Assembly (NCBI RefSeq): GCF_036226885.1
Contig: NZ_CP109027.1
Span: 186,001 to 250,000 of the forward strand
Origin: Streptomyces sp. NBC_00663
GTDB taxonomy: Bacteria > Actinomycetota > Actinomycetes > Streptomycetales > Streptomycetaceae
DNA length: 64,000 nt
Reading direction: 5' to 3'
Shown here: positions 35,690 through 44,475 of the stretch, one piece after another
Position numbering within the stretch: position 1 is the first letter of the stretch
How the letters are laid out: each line of letters begins with the position of its first letter
Notes under the pieces: model-generated
Database searches by the model: none
What the model was told of the DNA's origin: nothing
What the model saw: only the letters and a program-made list of their open reading frames with translations
Program-made: the position numbers and the translations under genes

Positions 35690-36084
35690 ATCACTCCTGA
35701 GGCTGGAGAACTGAACGCACTCGCCAGGCCTTGCGAAGACCAGGGGCGACCTCGCCTCGGCATTGACCGACTTTGAGGTCGGGGAGCCCGGGACATCTCA
35801 ACTCCGGGCTCCACAGATCCGTGCTTAAGAGTCTCCCCCTACATGGCTCCTGCCATCCTGACCAGCGGCTTTTTGGAGACCCGGGCGAGGGTGGCGCGGA
35901 CCTCGGTGACTGGGCAGTGGCGACCTTGGCCCATTCACCGTCGGGGACAGAGTGCCGCCCCTCCAGGATCAGGCCCTCCACGCACTGCTGTCGCCAGGAG
36001 GGCCCGTACGCGCTCGTCCCTGTCAGGACGTCTGGTCTCGCTGTCGAGGCCAACTGCCAACCTGTCTCATGAGACAGGTCGCAT
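35690..36084. other. No recognised gene
   Basis: About 395 bases. Translations of all frames are low-quality; a few Arg-rich open stretches are present. No repeats or hairpins stand out apart from short GC-rich ones. Confidence 0.4.
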
Positions 36085-36240
36085 TCTGGAGAAGGACGGC
36101 TACCGCGCACTCGCCGGTAGGTGGGCCGACAGCCATGTCGCCGTGCGCAGCCGTAACGGCAGCGATCTGGTCCGGGCGATTCCGAAGATCGAGAAGGCCG
36201 TGCGCCGGTGCCGGACGATACGGCCGTCGATGGCGTTATG
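36085..36240 (+). pseudogene. ATP-dependent DNA ligase fragment
   Basis: The frame reads EKDGYRALAGRWADSHVAVR and SRNGSDLVRAIPKIEKAV, matching the adenylation-domain region around motif I (normally KxDGxR) and the following strand of actinomycete LigD/LigC-type ligases. In the motif the nucleophile position is Glu. Only about 50 residues remain. Confidence 0.5.
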
Positions 36241-36419
36241 TGACCTGCACCGGTGTCTCATGTCCTTGGTGTCTCATGTCCTCGGTGTCTCATGTGACGT
36301 GTCCCGGACCGGGACGTGGCCCGCATTGCCCTCGTCCGCCTCCACTCCAAGCACCGCGGTCAGCTCGGCCCCCATGCGATTGGCCGGAGCGGCTCCGGCC
36401 GATGCCTGACAGGGCGCCG

Positions 36420-36889
<470 letters not shown>

Positions 36890-36890
<1 letters not shown>

Positions 36891-37221
36891 AGATGAGATG
36901 AGCACCTTGTCCCTCCCGACCCGCCCGTGCTCGGCTGGCTCCATGGCAGCAGAAGATTCCGAGCACATACAGCTCATCAACCGCTGGCTGACCGGCGAGG
37001 TGGTCAACAACAACGTCGGCATCAAGGTCGTCGGAGGCCCCTCCAACGGCCGAACAAAGATCGTGAAACTCGGCTCGGACGGGACACCTCCCGCCCAATT
37101 CCGCACCTCTGGCGGCCGGGCAGGACCCGACCGCCACCTCTACGAGGCAGTCCGCTCCACCGACGCCCCAGCAGGCTGGGTCTACTCACACATCGGCATC
37201 GATCCCACACCCACAGACTGA
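36890..37221 (+). other. Unrecognised reading-frame tail fused to the IS110 remnant
   Basis: After AMLRDGTFYQPKQPGR the same frame gives SEHIQLINRWLTGEVVNNNV, GIKVVGGPSNGRTKIVKLGS and YEAVRSTDAPAGWVYSHIGI before a stop at 37221. This part looks like genuine protein and may be its own small gene, for example from the ATG at 36943 (MAAEDSEHIQ). I do not recognise it. No clear ribosome site was found. Confidence 0.35.
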
Positions 37222-37277
37222 AAACAACGCCCCAATCCGCTTGACCGAAGAGAGAGGGGCCCCAGGGCCAGCCGCCG

Positions 37278-37409
37278 ATGAACACTCCCCCGCCCCTGAT
37301 CACCGAGCCCGACCCGTCCGCGCCGGTCTGCCTCGGTAACCGGGTCGGACTGTGCGCCGGGTGCCAGCGCAAGACCCGGCCCACCGTGCGGCCTACCAGC
37401 ACGCGCTGA
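37278..37409 (+). CDS. Possible 43-residue peptide with a CxxC
   Basis: From the ATG at 37278: MNTPPPLITEPDPSAPVCLG, then NRVGLCAGCQRKTRPTVR. The pattern with three Cys could bind zinc. There is no strong ribosome site, so this is tentative. The remainder of 37222-37601 shows nothing else. Confidence 0.25.
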   Translation: MNTPPPLITEPDPSAPVCLGNRVGLCAGCQRKTRPTVRPTSTR

Positions 37410-37601
37410 CGGCGGCGGCCGGGGCGGTGCGGCCGGTGTCCTCGCCGATGACCAGGAGGCGCAGCACGTGCCCGGGCGGCGGGCAGCTCGGCCGCGCGGG
37501 CCTGTTCGTCGGCGAAACACCGTCAGAGCCATCCTTGCGAAAACCATTGGTGCCCCGGCTTGCTCCGCTGATGGACTGACGTCCTACCGTGAGTCTGCCG
37601 C

Positions 37602-38375
37602 GTGACGGAGGTAGTGGTTGTGACAGGCTATGGCGTGCTTGCCGAGGTGTACGAATGGCTCATCTCGGATGCAAAGTTGCCTCCAGCCGAGTTCGCCGCG
37701 TCGTTCGACGACGTCCTCGATCTCCTGCCGTCGAACGCTCACGTCCTCGACTGTTCGTGCGGAACCGGACAGTTGGCGGTTGGCCTCGCCGGTCGTGGCA
37801 TGCAGGTTGTCGCAACTGACGCCAGCGAGACGATGGTTCGTCGGACCGCAGAATTGTCTGAGGAGTTCGGGGCATCCGTCCGGGCCGTACGGGCGAACTG
37901 GGAAGAGTTGCCCGACCATTTCCAGGACAACACGTTCGACATGGTGTTCTGCGTTGGCAACTCGCTTCACCATGCCGCGGGCGCGACAGGCAGGGGTGCT
38001 GCCCTGGAGTCGATGGCACGGCTTCTGCGCCCCGGCGGGCGCTTGGTACTCACATCCCGCACTTGGGAACTCGTGAGGGCCAGAGGTTCCCGGCTGGAGA
38101 TCAGTGACCGACTCGTCCGCCGGAACGGTCGCGATGCCGTCGTGGTCTACCGCTGGGAGATTGCGCCGCATTGGGAGGAGGAGCACCACATCGAGATTGC
38201 GATCGCGCAAGTTGAAGCGACCGGGTTGGTTCTTGTCCGCTCGGAACTGCTGTCCTGCTGGCCCTACCGGTACGAGGAACTCGAAGTCGAGCTGCACCGG
38301 GTCGGACTCCAGACGGAACTGAGCACGTTCGATCTTGAGGCCGAGAACTACATGGTGGTCGCGAGCAAGGTATGA
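37602..38375 (+). CDS. Class I SAM-dependent methyltransferase
   Basis: A 257-residue methyltransferase from the GTG at 37602. Motif I is HVLDCSCGTGQLAVGLAGRG near residue 47, the acidic end of strand 2 is VVATDAS near 70, and motif IV is FDMVFCVGNSLHHAAG near 113. A LRPGGRLVLTSRTWEL motif lies near 140. The C-terminal part has the antiparallel strands of glycine N-methyltransferase or UbiE-like enzymes, and ENYMVVASKV ends it. The substrate cannot be told. It is isolated from other biosynthetic genes. Confidence 0.85.
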   Translation: MTEVVVVTGYGVLAEVYEWLISDAKLPPAEFAASFDDVLDLLPSNAHVLDCSCGTGQLAVGLAGRGMQVVATDASETMVRRTAELSEEFGASVRAVRANWEELPDHFQDNTFDMVFCVGNSLHHAAGATGRGAALESMARLLRPGGRLVLTSRTWELVRARGSRLEISDRLVRRNGRDAVVVYRWEIAPHWEEEHHIEIAIAQVEATGLVLVRSELLSCWPYRYEELEVELHRVGLQTELSTFDLEAENYMVVASKV

Positions 38376-38740
38376 ACACCGGACTCTCAGTCCCTGGCCG
38401 GACCGCGCGGTTGCTCGCAGGACGCTTGCGCCCTCGCATCGGCGCGGGTTCAAGTGGTCAACACAACGCCTCGGACGTGGAGTGCTCGTCGATCAGACGG
38501 CGGTAGATCCGGGGTGACGGTGTGGCGCTGATTACTGGTCGCATCCAGATCAATGAGCTTTCTCAGAGTGGCCACTGCCGAGTGATGGCTGGGCCGAAGC
38601 ACGCTGGTTGCCACATGGGCAGGCTCGCTGTCGCTGTGGCCGGGGCTGCACGCGTTGGACTTGACCAGCTGAACACCGTTGTCACCGAAGCTGGTTGAGG
38701 CGGCCAGGGGTTGTCAGTGGCTGGTGACAGGATCACCGGC
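38376..38740. other. No recognised gene
   Basis: About 365 bases between the methyltransferase and the next gene. Short open frames only. The promoter for the following gene presumably lies near its right end; no clear box was found. Confidence 0.4.
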
Positions 38741-39808
38741 ATGGTTTCCGCACGTACTACTCCGCCGCGGCCCGTGGACGTGACCGCGGTCTTTCCCGAA
38801 CTGGCGCCGTTGGCGCGTCCTGCGATTCGGCTGCACCCTCGTCCCGGGTCGCCTTCGGTCGGGGAGAGCTCGGTCGGGGGGCCGTTGCTGTGGCCGGCTG
38901 AGGAGCCATGGCCGCACTGTGAAGCCTCGCACCTGCACGTGGACAGCGGGTTCCGCCAGTCGCCGGCCGACGTGCGACTCAAAAGACGCATGCAGGCCCG
39001 GTGGCACCGTGAACACAATGGCCGTGGGATGACGCCCGAGGAGGCGGCGGTCAACGAGCGGAACGCCGCGATGCTCGCGGAGCGATTCGCCGTCGACCCT
39101 CCGCCTGCGAACTGCCCGGTCCCCATGCTGCCCGTGGCCCAGCTGTATCTGCGCGACATACCCCTGTTGCGGCCGCCCGGACAGGCCGATCTGCTCCAGG
39201 TTCTGTGGTGCCCCTACGACCACGATCCGCATCACAAGCCGTCGACCGCAGTGTTCTGGCGGTCCGCCGCCGCGGTCGTCGACATCCTCGCCACACCGCC
39301 CGAACCGTACGAGGTGAACGATGACGGCTATCTGCCAGAGCCATGCGTGCTGACACCGGAAGCGATCACCGAATACCCCAACAGCCTCGATCTGAACCCG
39401 CAGATGCGGCTGATGGTGGAGGACTGGAGCAGATGGCAGGCAGCCGGCGCCGACGGCTCCTACGCGGACTATCCACGGGACTTCTATGACGTCCATCTGG
39501 CTGACGCGCCCGGCTGGAAGGTCGGCGGCTGGCCCCCGTGGGGCCGCACCGACCCCAACCCCCGATACTGCACTGTCTGTGATGTGCAGATGGTCCCGCT
39601 GCTGACCATCGCCTCCCGCGAATGGGACGGCGGCGAGGGACACAGCTGGGCACCTTGCGAAGACCAGGCCGCCGCCAATGCCGTCGGGCATTGCTGTGGC
39701 CAGAGCCCGTCGTGGCCGGCCAAGGTCGAAGTCGGCAGCACCGACAACATGCAGATCTACGCCTGCCCGACCTCTCCGGAGCATCCGCACACCGACCTGA
39801 TCCAATGA
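38741..39808 (+). CDS. YwqG/DUF1963-like hypothetical protein
   Basis: A 355-residue protein from the ATG at 38741. SSVGGPLLWPAEEPWPHCEA near residue 45 and PVAQLYLRDIPLLRPPGQAD near 127 resemble the repeating strands of YwqG/DUF1963 proteins. KVGGWPPWGRTDPNPRYCTV near 260 and PLLTIASREWDGGEGHSWAP near 288 continue it; paired Cys (RYCTVCDVQM) may bind metal. Proteins of this kind are often found in contact-toxin and immunity neighbourhoods but have no known activity. It is complete. Confidence 0.7.
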   Translation: MVSARTTPPRPVDVTAVFPELAPLARPAIRLHPRPGSPSVGESSVGGPLLWPAEEPWPHCEASHLHVDSGFRQSPADVRLKRRMQARWHREHNGRGMTPEEAAVNERNAAMLAERFAVDPPPANCPVPMLPVAQLYLRDIPLLRPPGQADLLQVLWCPYDHDPHHKPSTAVFWRSAAAVVDILATPPEPYEVNDDGYLPEPCVLTPEAITEYPNSLDLNPQMRLMVEDWSRWQAAGADGSYADYPRDFYDVHLADAPGWKVGGWPPWGRTDPNPRYCTVCDVQMVPLLTIASREWDGGEGHSWAPCEDQAAANAVGHCCGQSPSWPAKVEVGSTDNMQIYACPTSPEHPHTDLIQ

Positions 39809-40519
39809 GCTGCCGGGCCTGTCACGCACCCTCCGCAGCCGGTGACAGCAGTACCGCCGCGTCAGGGTGGGTGACAGACCGCTCGCCTCACGGCGGCGGG
39901 ACCCGCAACCTACGTTTTCAGCTCATCGACGCCCGCACGCGGGTCCAGGTATCCGCCAGCGGTGAGCCGCACGTCACCCTGCACGCGGACCCGGCCTCCG
40001 CCTGGAGGAGTGGGCGTGACAATCACACAAGCCGACGACCGCAAACAAGTGGTTGTCCGATGAGCTCGTGAGGTCGCGACTCCGAATGGGGGATGTGTTC
40101 ACCCGACCTGGTGACTGGCTGCTGGTGCGCGTACCACCGGCGCGCGCGGTTGCGTTGCCCCGGGCATGGACTGCACACAGACGGCCGGCCAGCGCCTTTT
40201 CAGGAACGGCGCCGCGGCCCTGCCGTGCGCCGAACGGGCCGGCAAGCGGCGGGCCCACTCACCGATCTACGACCGACTCGTGACGGAGTGGCGGGCCATG
40301 GGCCGCTTCGTCCCGGAGCACCACGACGCGCCGCGGGCTTCCTTCGCCGCCCCCACCCCAGAGGGCGACGCGGCATCGTCGTCCACCTCGTGGATGAGCG
40401 GATGGTGCGCATCGCCGTACCCGCCCACCGACGCCGAGGCATCCCAGGAGCGGCGCAGCGAACAGGCCCGCCTCGTGCCTGCGGCCATCGTTCCTGGCGC
40501 GCTGTCTGGCCTGTGATCT
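39809..40519. other. Gap without a confident gene
   Basis: Over 700 bases. Plus-strand pieces such as RLRMGDVFTRPGDWLLVRVP (about 40078) and SPIYDRLVTEWRAMGRFVPE (about 40258) look coding-like in separate frames, each without a ribosome site or domain. They may be scraps of one decayed gene. Confidence 0.35.
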
Positions 40520-41032
40520 TCAGCGGTCAGATCGTTCGGCCAGTGCTGCGGCAGCACCACGTGTCCGTTCCGCGCCGGCGGGTGCCAGCACGGCGAGCGT
40601 GCCGTTGGCCTCTCGCAGGGCCTGTTCCAGCGGGCCGGGGGCGTACAGGGCGCCGGACCCGTCGGGCGGGACGAGCCACTCCAGGAGTCCGGCGGCCCGG
40701 TACGGCGGCGGCACCGCCACCCACGTTCCCCGGCCGCCGTGGCGCACTCCTGCTCCGACCCAGCCGCTGGCCGGATCGGGGGGCAGGAAGAAGCCGATCC
40801 GGTGCGCCGCGCAGTCGACCAGCGTCGGCCCGGGCAGGCGCGCCGGGTCCCGCCACAGCAGGTCCAGGGCGAGCAGCCCGAGCCGATCAGGAACGCTGAG
40901 CACGTCCCAGAACCGTCCGGCCTGCAGCAGCGCCGTCCCGCTGCCCTGATCCCACACCCGCTTGCACTCCCGCGGATCCACCGCCGCGGCGGCCAGCCAC
41001 TCGATGCCCTGCTTCCACATGGAGCTCTGCAT
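40520..41032 (-). CDS. Hypothetical protein, possibly primase/polymerase-fold
   Basis: About 170 residues. The order WLAAAAVDPRECKRVWDQGS, AGRFWDVLSVPDRLGLLALD, LPGPTLVDCAAHRIGFFLPP and GRGTWVAVPPPY, then a conserved WLVPPDGSGALYAP, is a pattern I associate with Streptomyces conserved proteins related to the bifunctional DNA primase/polymerase N-terminal fold. Catalytic acids of that fold are not obvious. The start at 41032 has an adequate but not strong ribosome site. It is complete and single. Confidence 0.6.
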   Translation of the reverse strand: MQSSMWKQGIEWLAAAAVDPRECKRVWDQGSGTALLQAGRFWDVLSVPDRLGLLALDLLWRDPARLPGPTLVDCAAHRIGFFLPPDPASGWVGAGVRHGGRGTWVAVPPPYRAAGLLEWLVPPDGSGALYAPGPLEQALREANGTLAVLAPAGAERTRGAAAALAERSDR

Positions 41033-41620
41033 GCCTCACCCCGCGGAGTTGCCGACGCCGCCCGGACGGGCGCGGACACCAAACGCCAGGGCAGTCCTGC
41101 ACGTACCCGCAGGTCAGCCCCGTCACATTCATGCTGGTGGATATTCCTACGCGCCGGAAGGGGTGGCGTGGCCTGGCGTTTTCCCGAGCCAGGGTCCGTG
41201 GTGGGACTGGTCAGGGCACGGTTCATGGCCTGACCCGGGGAGGCTCGACCTGTGACGTACCGCAGCGCGTTCTTCGTCGAGAACCAGCTCGGCGGGTCAC
41301 CATGTCGCCTGTGCAAGGGTGTTGCGGCGGCGAAGACGCGGGGCCCTTCGCTCTGGCGTGTGCCGCTCTCGGCGACGACTGCGGCGGACGCTCACCCTGC
41401 GCGGTGGCCGTGACCCAGCAAGCGGCCAGCACCGCCAGCGCGGCCACGGCTACCATCACCGCCCGCGCAAGTCTCGCCCACGACACCGGCTCCCGCCCGA
41501 GGCGGGTCCCTACGGGCCGGCACAAGTGACACCCCGACAACTCATCCGGCGCAGGACAGGCGCCCGTCGGTGAGGAAGGTCCATCCTCCGGCCCTGCGGT
41601 CCACCACGTCACTCGTTCAC
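41033..41620. other. Gap with a possible small membrane peptide
   Basis: On the minus strand near 41360-41550, CPAPDELSGCHLCRPVGTRL is followed by a hydrophobic helix (AVMVAVAALAVLAACWVTAT). It could be a small Cys-containing membrane protein, but no clear ribosome site or conserved end supports it. Nothing else was recognised. Confidence 0.3.
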
Positions 41621-41743
41621 AGATCCCCGGCTCTGCACCGCCATCGTCGACCGGCTCACCTTCAACGGCACGATCATCGAGACCGGCACCGACTCCTGCC
41701 GACTCGCCCAGACCAGGGCCAAGGCAGAGGCTGCCACGACCTG
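41620..41743 (+). pseudogene. IstB-like ATPase, C-terminal scrap
   Basis: The frame reads DPRLCTAIVDRLTFNGTIIE and TGTDSCRLAQTRAKAEAAT before a TGA. The IVDRLTFNGTIIETGTDSYR pattern ends many IstB-like ATP-binding helper proteins of IS21 and related elements. Everything upstream is lost. Confidence 0.6.
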
Positions 41744-41799
41744 AGCAGGTGGGGACTGGCTCGATGGCCGATGCCCTCGCTGCCAGTCCCCGGATCTGG

Positions 41800-42630
41800 T
41801 CATCCGACCATGTCGTGGGGCACGACCAGTTCTTCCCGGGCGAAGAGGCTGGTCAGGGCCAGCGGATCGTCTTTGGAGCAGGCATCGGCGACCTCGTCGA
41901 TGAGCTGGTCGTAGTCGGGCCCCGTCCTGCCCTGATAGGCATCGGTCATGCGGCCCCATTCGTCCCAGTTCAGCATTTCCTTCTTGCAGAGCGCCGCGAG
42001 ATCGCGGACAGCGTTGCCGCTGATCTCCGCCGGTCCCCAGGCGAAATCGACCCCGGCCACCCCGAACTTCTGGCCGTCGACCGCCCCTTGGCGATACTGC
42101 CCCCATGCCTCGCCGCCGGTCAGGAACTCGCCCACCGCGAGATCCTCGGGACGCTCGACATACGTCTTGCCGAGGTGTTCGGTGTCGACGCGCACCCAGC
42201 GCCGCTGGTCAGCATCCCAGTACTCAGTGATCCAGTGGTCGACGCCGCAGCCCTCCAGGAAGTAGGTCCCGAAGCCACACCGAGCCCGCGAGGAGATACC
42301 CCTCGCCCGCAGGAATGCACAGGCGATGGTGGCGAAGTGCCTACAGGTTCCGATCACCCGCGTCTCAGGGGTGCGAGCCTGCCGCAGTGGAGCCGGATCG
42401 AGGGCGACCAGAGCGGCGATCAGCTCGCTGACCGGCCGGATGTTCTTCTCCGCGAGCCGAGCCTCTCCGATCCCTGACGCGGCGGCGTCCGCAGGCTGAA
42501 TGACCAGGCCCTGCGCGGCAGCGCAGATGCCAACGGGGTCATTCGGCAGGCTCTCGATGAGCTGGAGCTGCGTCGCGTCCAGGCTCGTGAAGGGTCCGGG
42601 CTGGGAGTAGTCGAGCGCGTCATCGGCCAT
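41800..42630 (-). CDS. Transglutaminase-like domain protein
   Basis: A 276-residue protein with a transglutaminase/protease-like fold. The catalytic Cys is in GTCRHFATIACAFLRARGIS near residue 94, the His in CGVDHWITEYWD near 130 and the Asp in RWVRVDTEHLG near 146, in the canonical order Cys-His-Asp. The N-terminal 60 residues (QLQLIESLPNDPVGICAAAQ) and the C-terminal helical part are as in actinomycete members. Most such proteins hydrolyse or cross-link peptides, but substrates are unknown. No signal peptide. It is complete and has no operon partner. Confidence 0.8.
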   Translation of the reverse strand: MADDALDYSQPGPFTSLDATQLQLIESLPNDPVGICAAAQGLVIQPADAAASGIGEARLAEKNIRPVSELIAALVALDPAPLRQARTPETRVIGTCRHFATIACAFLRARGISSRARCGFGTYFLEGCGVDHWITEYWDADQRRWVRVDTEHLGKTYVERPEDLAVGEFLTGGEAWGQYRQGAVDGQKFGVAGVDFAWGPAEISGNAVRDLAALCKKEMLNWDEWGRMTDAYQGRTGPDYDQLIDEVADACSKDDPLALTSLFAREELVVPHDMVG

Positions 42631-42814
42631 AACCGGGCATGCTATGCGGCGGGTCTGACATCCGGCCCCTCGCAGCCCTCAGCCGATCCACGGTGTTGCT
42701 GAAACTCGCCGACTTTTCTGCCGCCGGGCGCGCTCAAGCGTTCCCCAAACTCGGTTCTGGCACACATTCCGTGAGAGCAGTGGACGAGGCTCTGCTGATC
42801 GGCAGACTGGAGAG

Positions 42815-43078
42815 ATGCGGATAGAGAGCGTGGCTACGATCCATGCAGTCCGGCTCGGCGTGACGGTCAGTGCAGCCGTCGCCTCTCCGGTCCTGTTGGT
42901 GGCTGGGACTCCGTTGCTGCGCCGTATGTTGCGTCGCTACTACCGCGAGGATGGTCCAGGGTTTGTAAGCAAAGAGGACGGATGGGTCAGTCCGGGGTAC
43001 TTCGTCGTCACCAACGTGGTTGTTCGAGCCCTCTGCTGGCCATCGGAGTTCGTACGCCGACGCCTTCGCCCTGCCTGA
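42815..43078 (+). CDS. Small single-helix protein (87 aa)
   Basis: From the ATG at 42815 (MRIESVATIHAVRLGVTVSA), a hydrophobic stretch AAVASPVLLVAGTPLLRRML, then a polar segment YREDGPGFVSKEDGWVSPGY and a second hydrophobic run. The frame has good codon use; a GGAGAG box lies eight bases upstream. I recognise no family. It is short, so the call is moderate. Confidence 0.4.
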   Translation: MRIESVATIHAVRLGVTVSAAVASPVLLVAGTPLLRRMLRRYYREDGPGFVSKEDGWVSPGYFVVTNVVVRALCWPSEFVRRRLRPA

Positions 43079-43137
43079 GCAGGCCATCATCGGGTGGCGG
43101 TGAGAAGCACTCGTTTGCGCAGGAGCGGGAACTTGGC

Positions 43138-43674
43138 GTGGCCGAGGTCCGGTTCGGCAGCACGGCTGCCGCACTGGGCATGCCGATGCACATGCGGGAG
43201 GTCTACCTGGATGAACAGAACGTCTTCGAACGGGTTCTGGGGCAGGCCACCGGCCCGGGCGGAGGCCGCTGGACCGACGGCCACGACGACGCCGTAGGCC
43301 ATCGCACGGTGCTGCTGCTGCGTCGCCGTCGAGGAGTGAGCGGCCGTACCTTCCGCCGATACGTCCACGACCGCATCGGCCCCGCGCTCCAGGAGGCGGG
43401 TGCGCGCGATCTGCGGACCTACACCTTCCTGCCTTGGACGCCGTACGTGCATCCCACGCTCGGCGTCTGCCACGACAACCCGACGTTCCGCCGCTACCAC
43501 GCGAGCGTCGTCATCGGAGCCGACAGCCGTGCCGCCATGGACGACCTGCTCAAGTCCGAGCAGGTCGCCGGAATCGTGGCCGACCAGCAGACGGTGCTGA
43601 CAGCCGTCCACGCCTACACCGTGGAGCGGAGTGTGCCGGTCATCCGCACCGGTTCCGCCCGGGGTACGGCCTAG
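43138..43674 (+). CDS. EthD-like dimeric barrel protein
   Basis: About 178 residues. GHRTVLLLRRRRGVSGRTFR and RYVHDRIGPALQEAGARDLR look like the first strand and helix of a ferredoxin-like alpha/beta barrel of the EthD type. NPTFRRYHASVVIGADSRAA and VHAYTVERSVPVIRTG complete it. EthD-like proteins often accompany oxidative degradation or polyketide genes. It is convergent with the TetR regulator that borders the aromatic cluster and may belong to it. The start is uncertain: the GTG at 43138 is favoured by AGGAG upstream. Confidence 0.6.
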   Translation: MAEVRFGSTAAALGMPMHMREVYLDEQNVFERVLGQATGPGGGRWTDGHDDAVGHRTVLLLRRRRGVSGRTFRRYVHDRIGPALQEAGARDLRTYTFLPWTPYVHPTLGVCHDNPTFRRYHASVVIGADSRAAMDDLLKSEQVAGIVADQQTVLTAVHAYTVERSVPVIRTGSARGTA

Positions 43675-43709
43675 AGCCCCGCACGACGAGCCTCCGCGCT
43701 GCCGGTCGG

Positions 43710-44348
43710 TCAGAGTCGTCTCGAGTTCCCCGATGCCATGCGCATGGCCGCCTCGTAGACCAGTTGCGCATGCAGTTCGAACATGGCCACCAGGTCGACG
43801 GCGTCGCCGCTGATCTCCCGCTGGACGAACAGCCCGTCGGCGCCGGCGACGGCATAGGTGGTGAGAGTGCGCACGGCGTCTTCGTCCAGGTCGGGAAGCA
43901 AGGTCCGGATGACTTCGGTGATCTTTTGGCTCGCGATCCCGCGGACCTGAAGGAACGCGGTCCGCCCCCGGGGCTCGGCGGGCCGCCGCTCCAGAGCGAG
44001 CATGAGGCCCAGGCGCAGGAAGTCGGGCGCGTCGACGAGGGACTTGGCCACGTTCGCTGCCATGGCCGTGACCCGCTCCAGGGGCGTACCGGTCTCCTCG
44101 TCGGGCAGCTCCACGGCCGTGAGCCAGGTCTCGAAGCTGCGCTCGATGACCGCGGCGATCAGGTCGTCCTTGTCCTTGAAGTGCCAGTAGATCGAGCTGG
44201 CGGGCAGTCCGCACTTGGCGCTGACCGCCGCGATGGACGTGCCCTCGTACCCGCGCTCGCCCGCGATCTCCACGGCTGCATCCAGGATCCGCTGCCGCGA
44301 CTCCACCCCGTTCGCACGCTTCTTGCGCGTCGTCTGCGGCCTGGTCAT
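43710..44348 (-). CDS. TetR-family regulator of the meta-cleavage cluster
   Basis: A 212-residue regulator. The helix-turn-helix is RQRILDAAVEIAGERGYEGT, SIAAVSAKCGLPASSIYWHF and KDKDDLIAAVIER. The C-terminal ligand domain includes FLRLGLMLALERRPAEPRGR and KITEVIRTLLPDLDEDAVRT. It is divergent from the hydroxylase gene; a 36-bp palindrome lies between them and a near copy lies at the far end of the cluster. It probably represses both outer operons until an aromatic ligand binds. A decayed relative of this protein lies beside the far operator (52850-52945). Confidence 0.9.
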   Translation of the reverse strand: MTRPQTTRKKRANGVESRQRILDAAVEIAGERGYEGTSIAAVSAKCGLPASSIYWHFKDKDDLIAAVIERSFETWLTAVELPDEETGTPLERVTAMAANVAKSLVDAPDFLRLGLMLALERRPAEPRGRTAFLQVRGIASQKITEVIRTLLPDLDEDAVRTLTTYAVAGADGLFVQREISGDAVDLVAMFELHAQLVYEAAMRMASGNSRRL

Positions 44349-44402
44349 GAAGGTGCCCTTCCTGTTGCTAACGGCACTTGACCGTATCTGCCCTTCAGCT
44401 TA

Positions 44403-44438
44403 CCGTAGCGGCCATTCCAACTGGAATGAACGCTACAG
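44403..44438. promoter_or_regulatory. 36-bp palindromic operator, left copy
   Basis: Outer arms CCGTAGCG and CGCTACAG flank a central near-perfect palindrome ATTCCAACTGGAAT with 3-base spacers (8-3-14-3-8). It is 55 bases from the TetR start and 37 from the hydroxylase start. The right copy (52661-52696) has the same layout and differs at few positions. Confidence 0.8.
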
Positions 44439-44475
44439 CAAGAGTCGTCAGGGACGACGACAGTGAGGTGGCCTG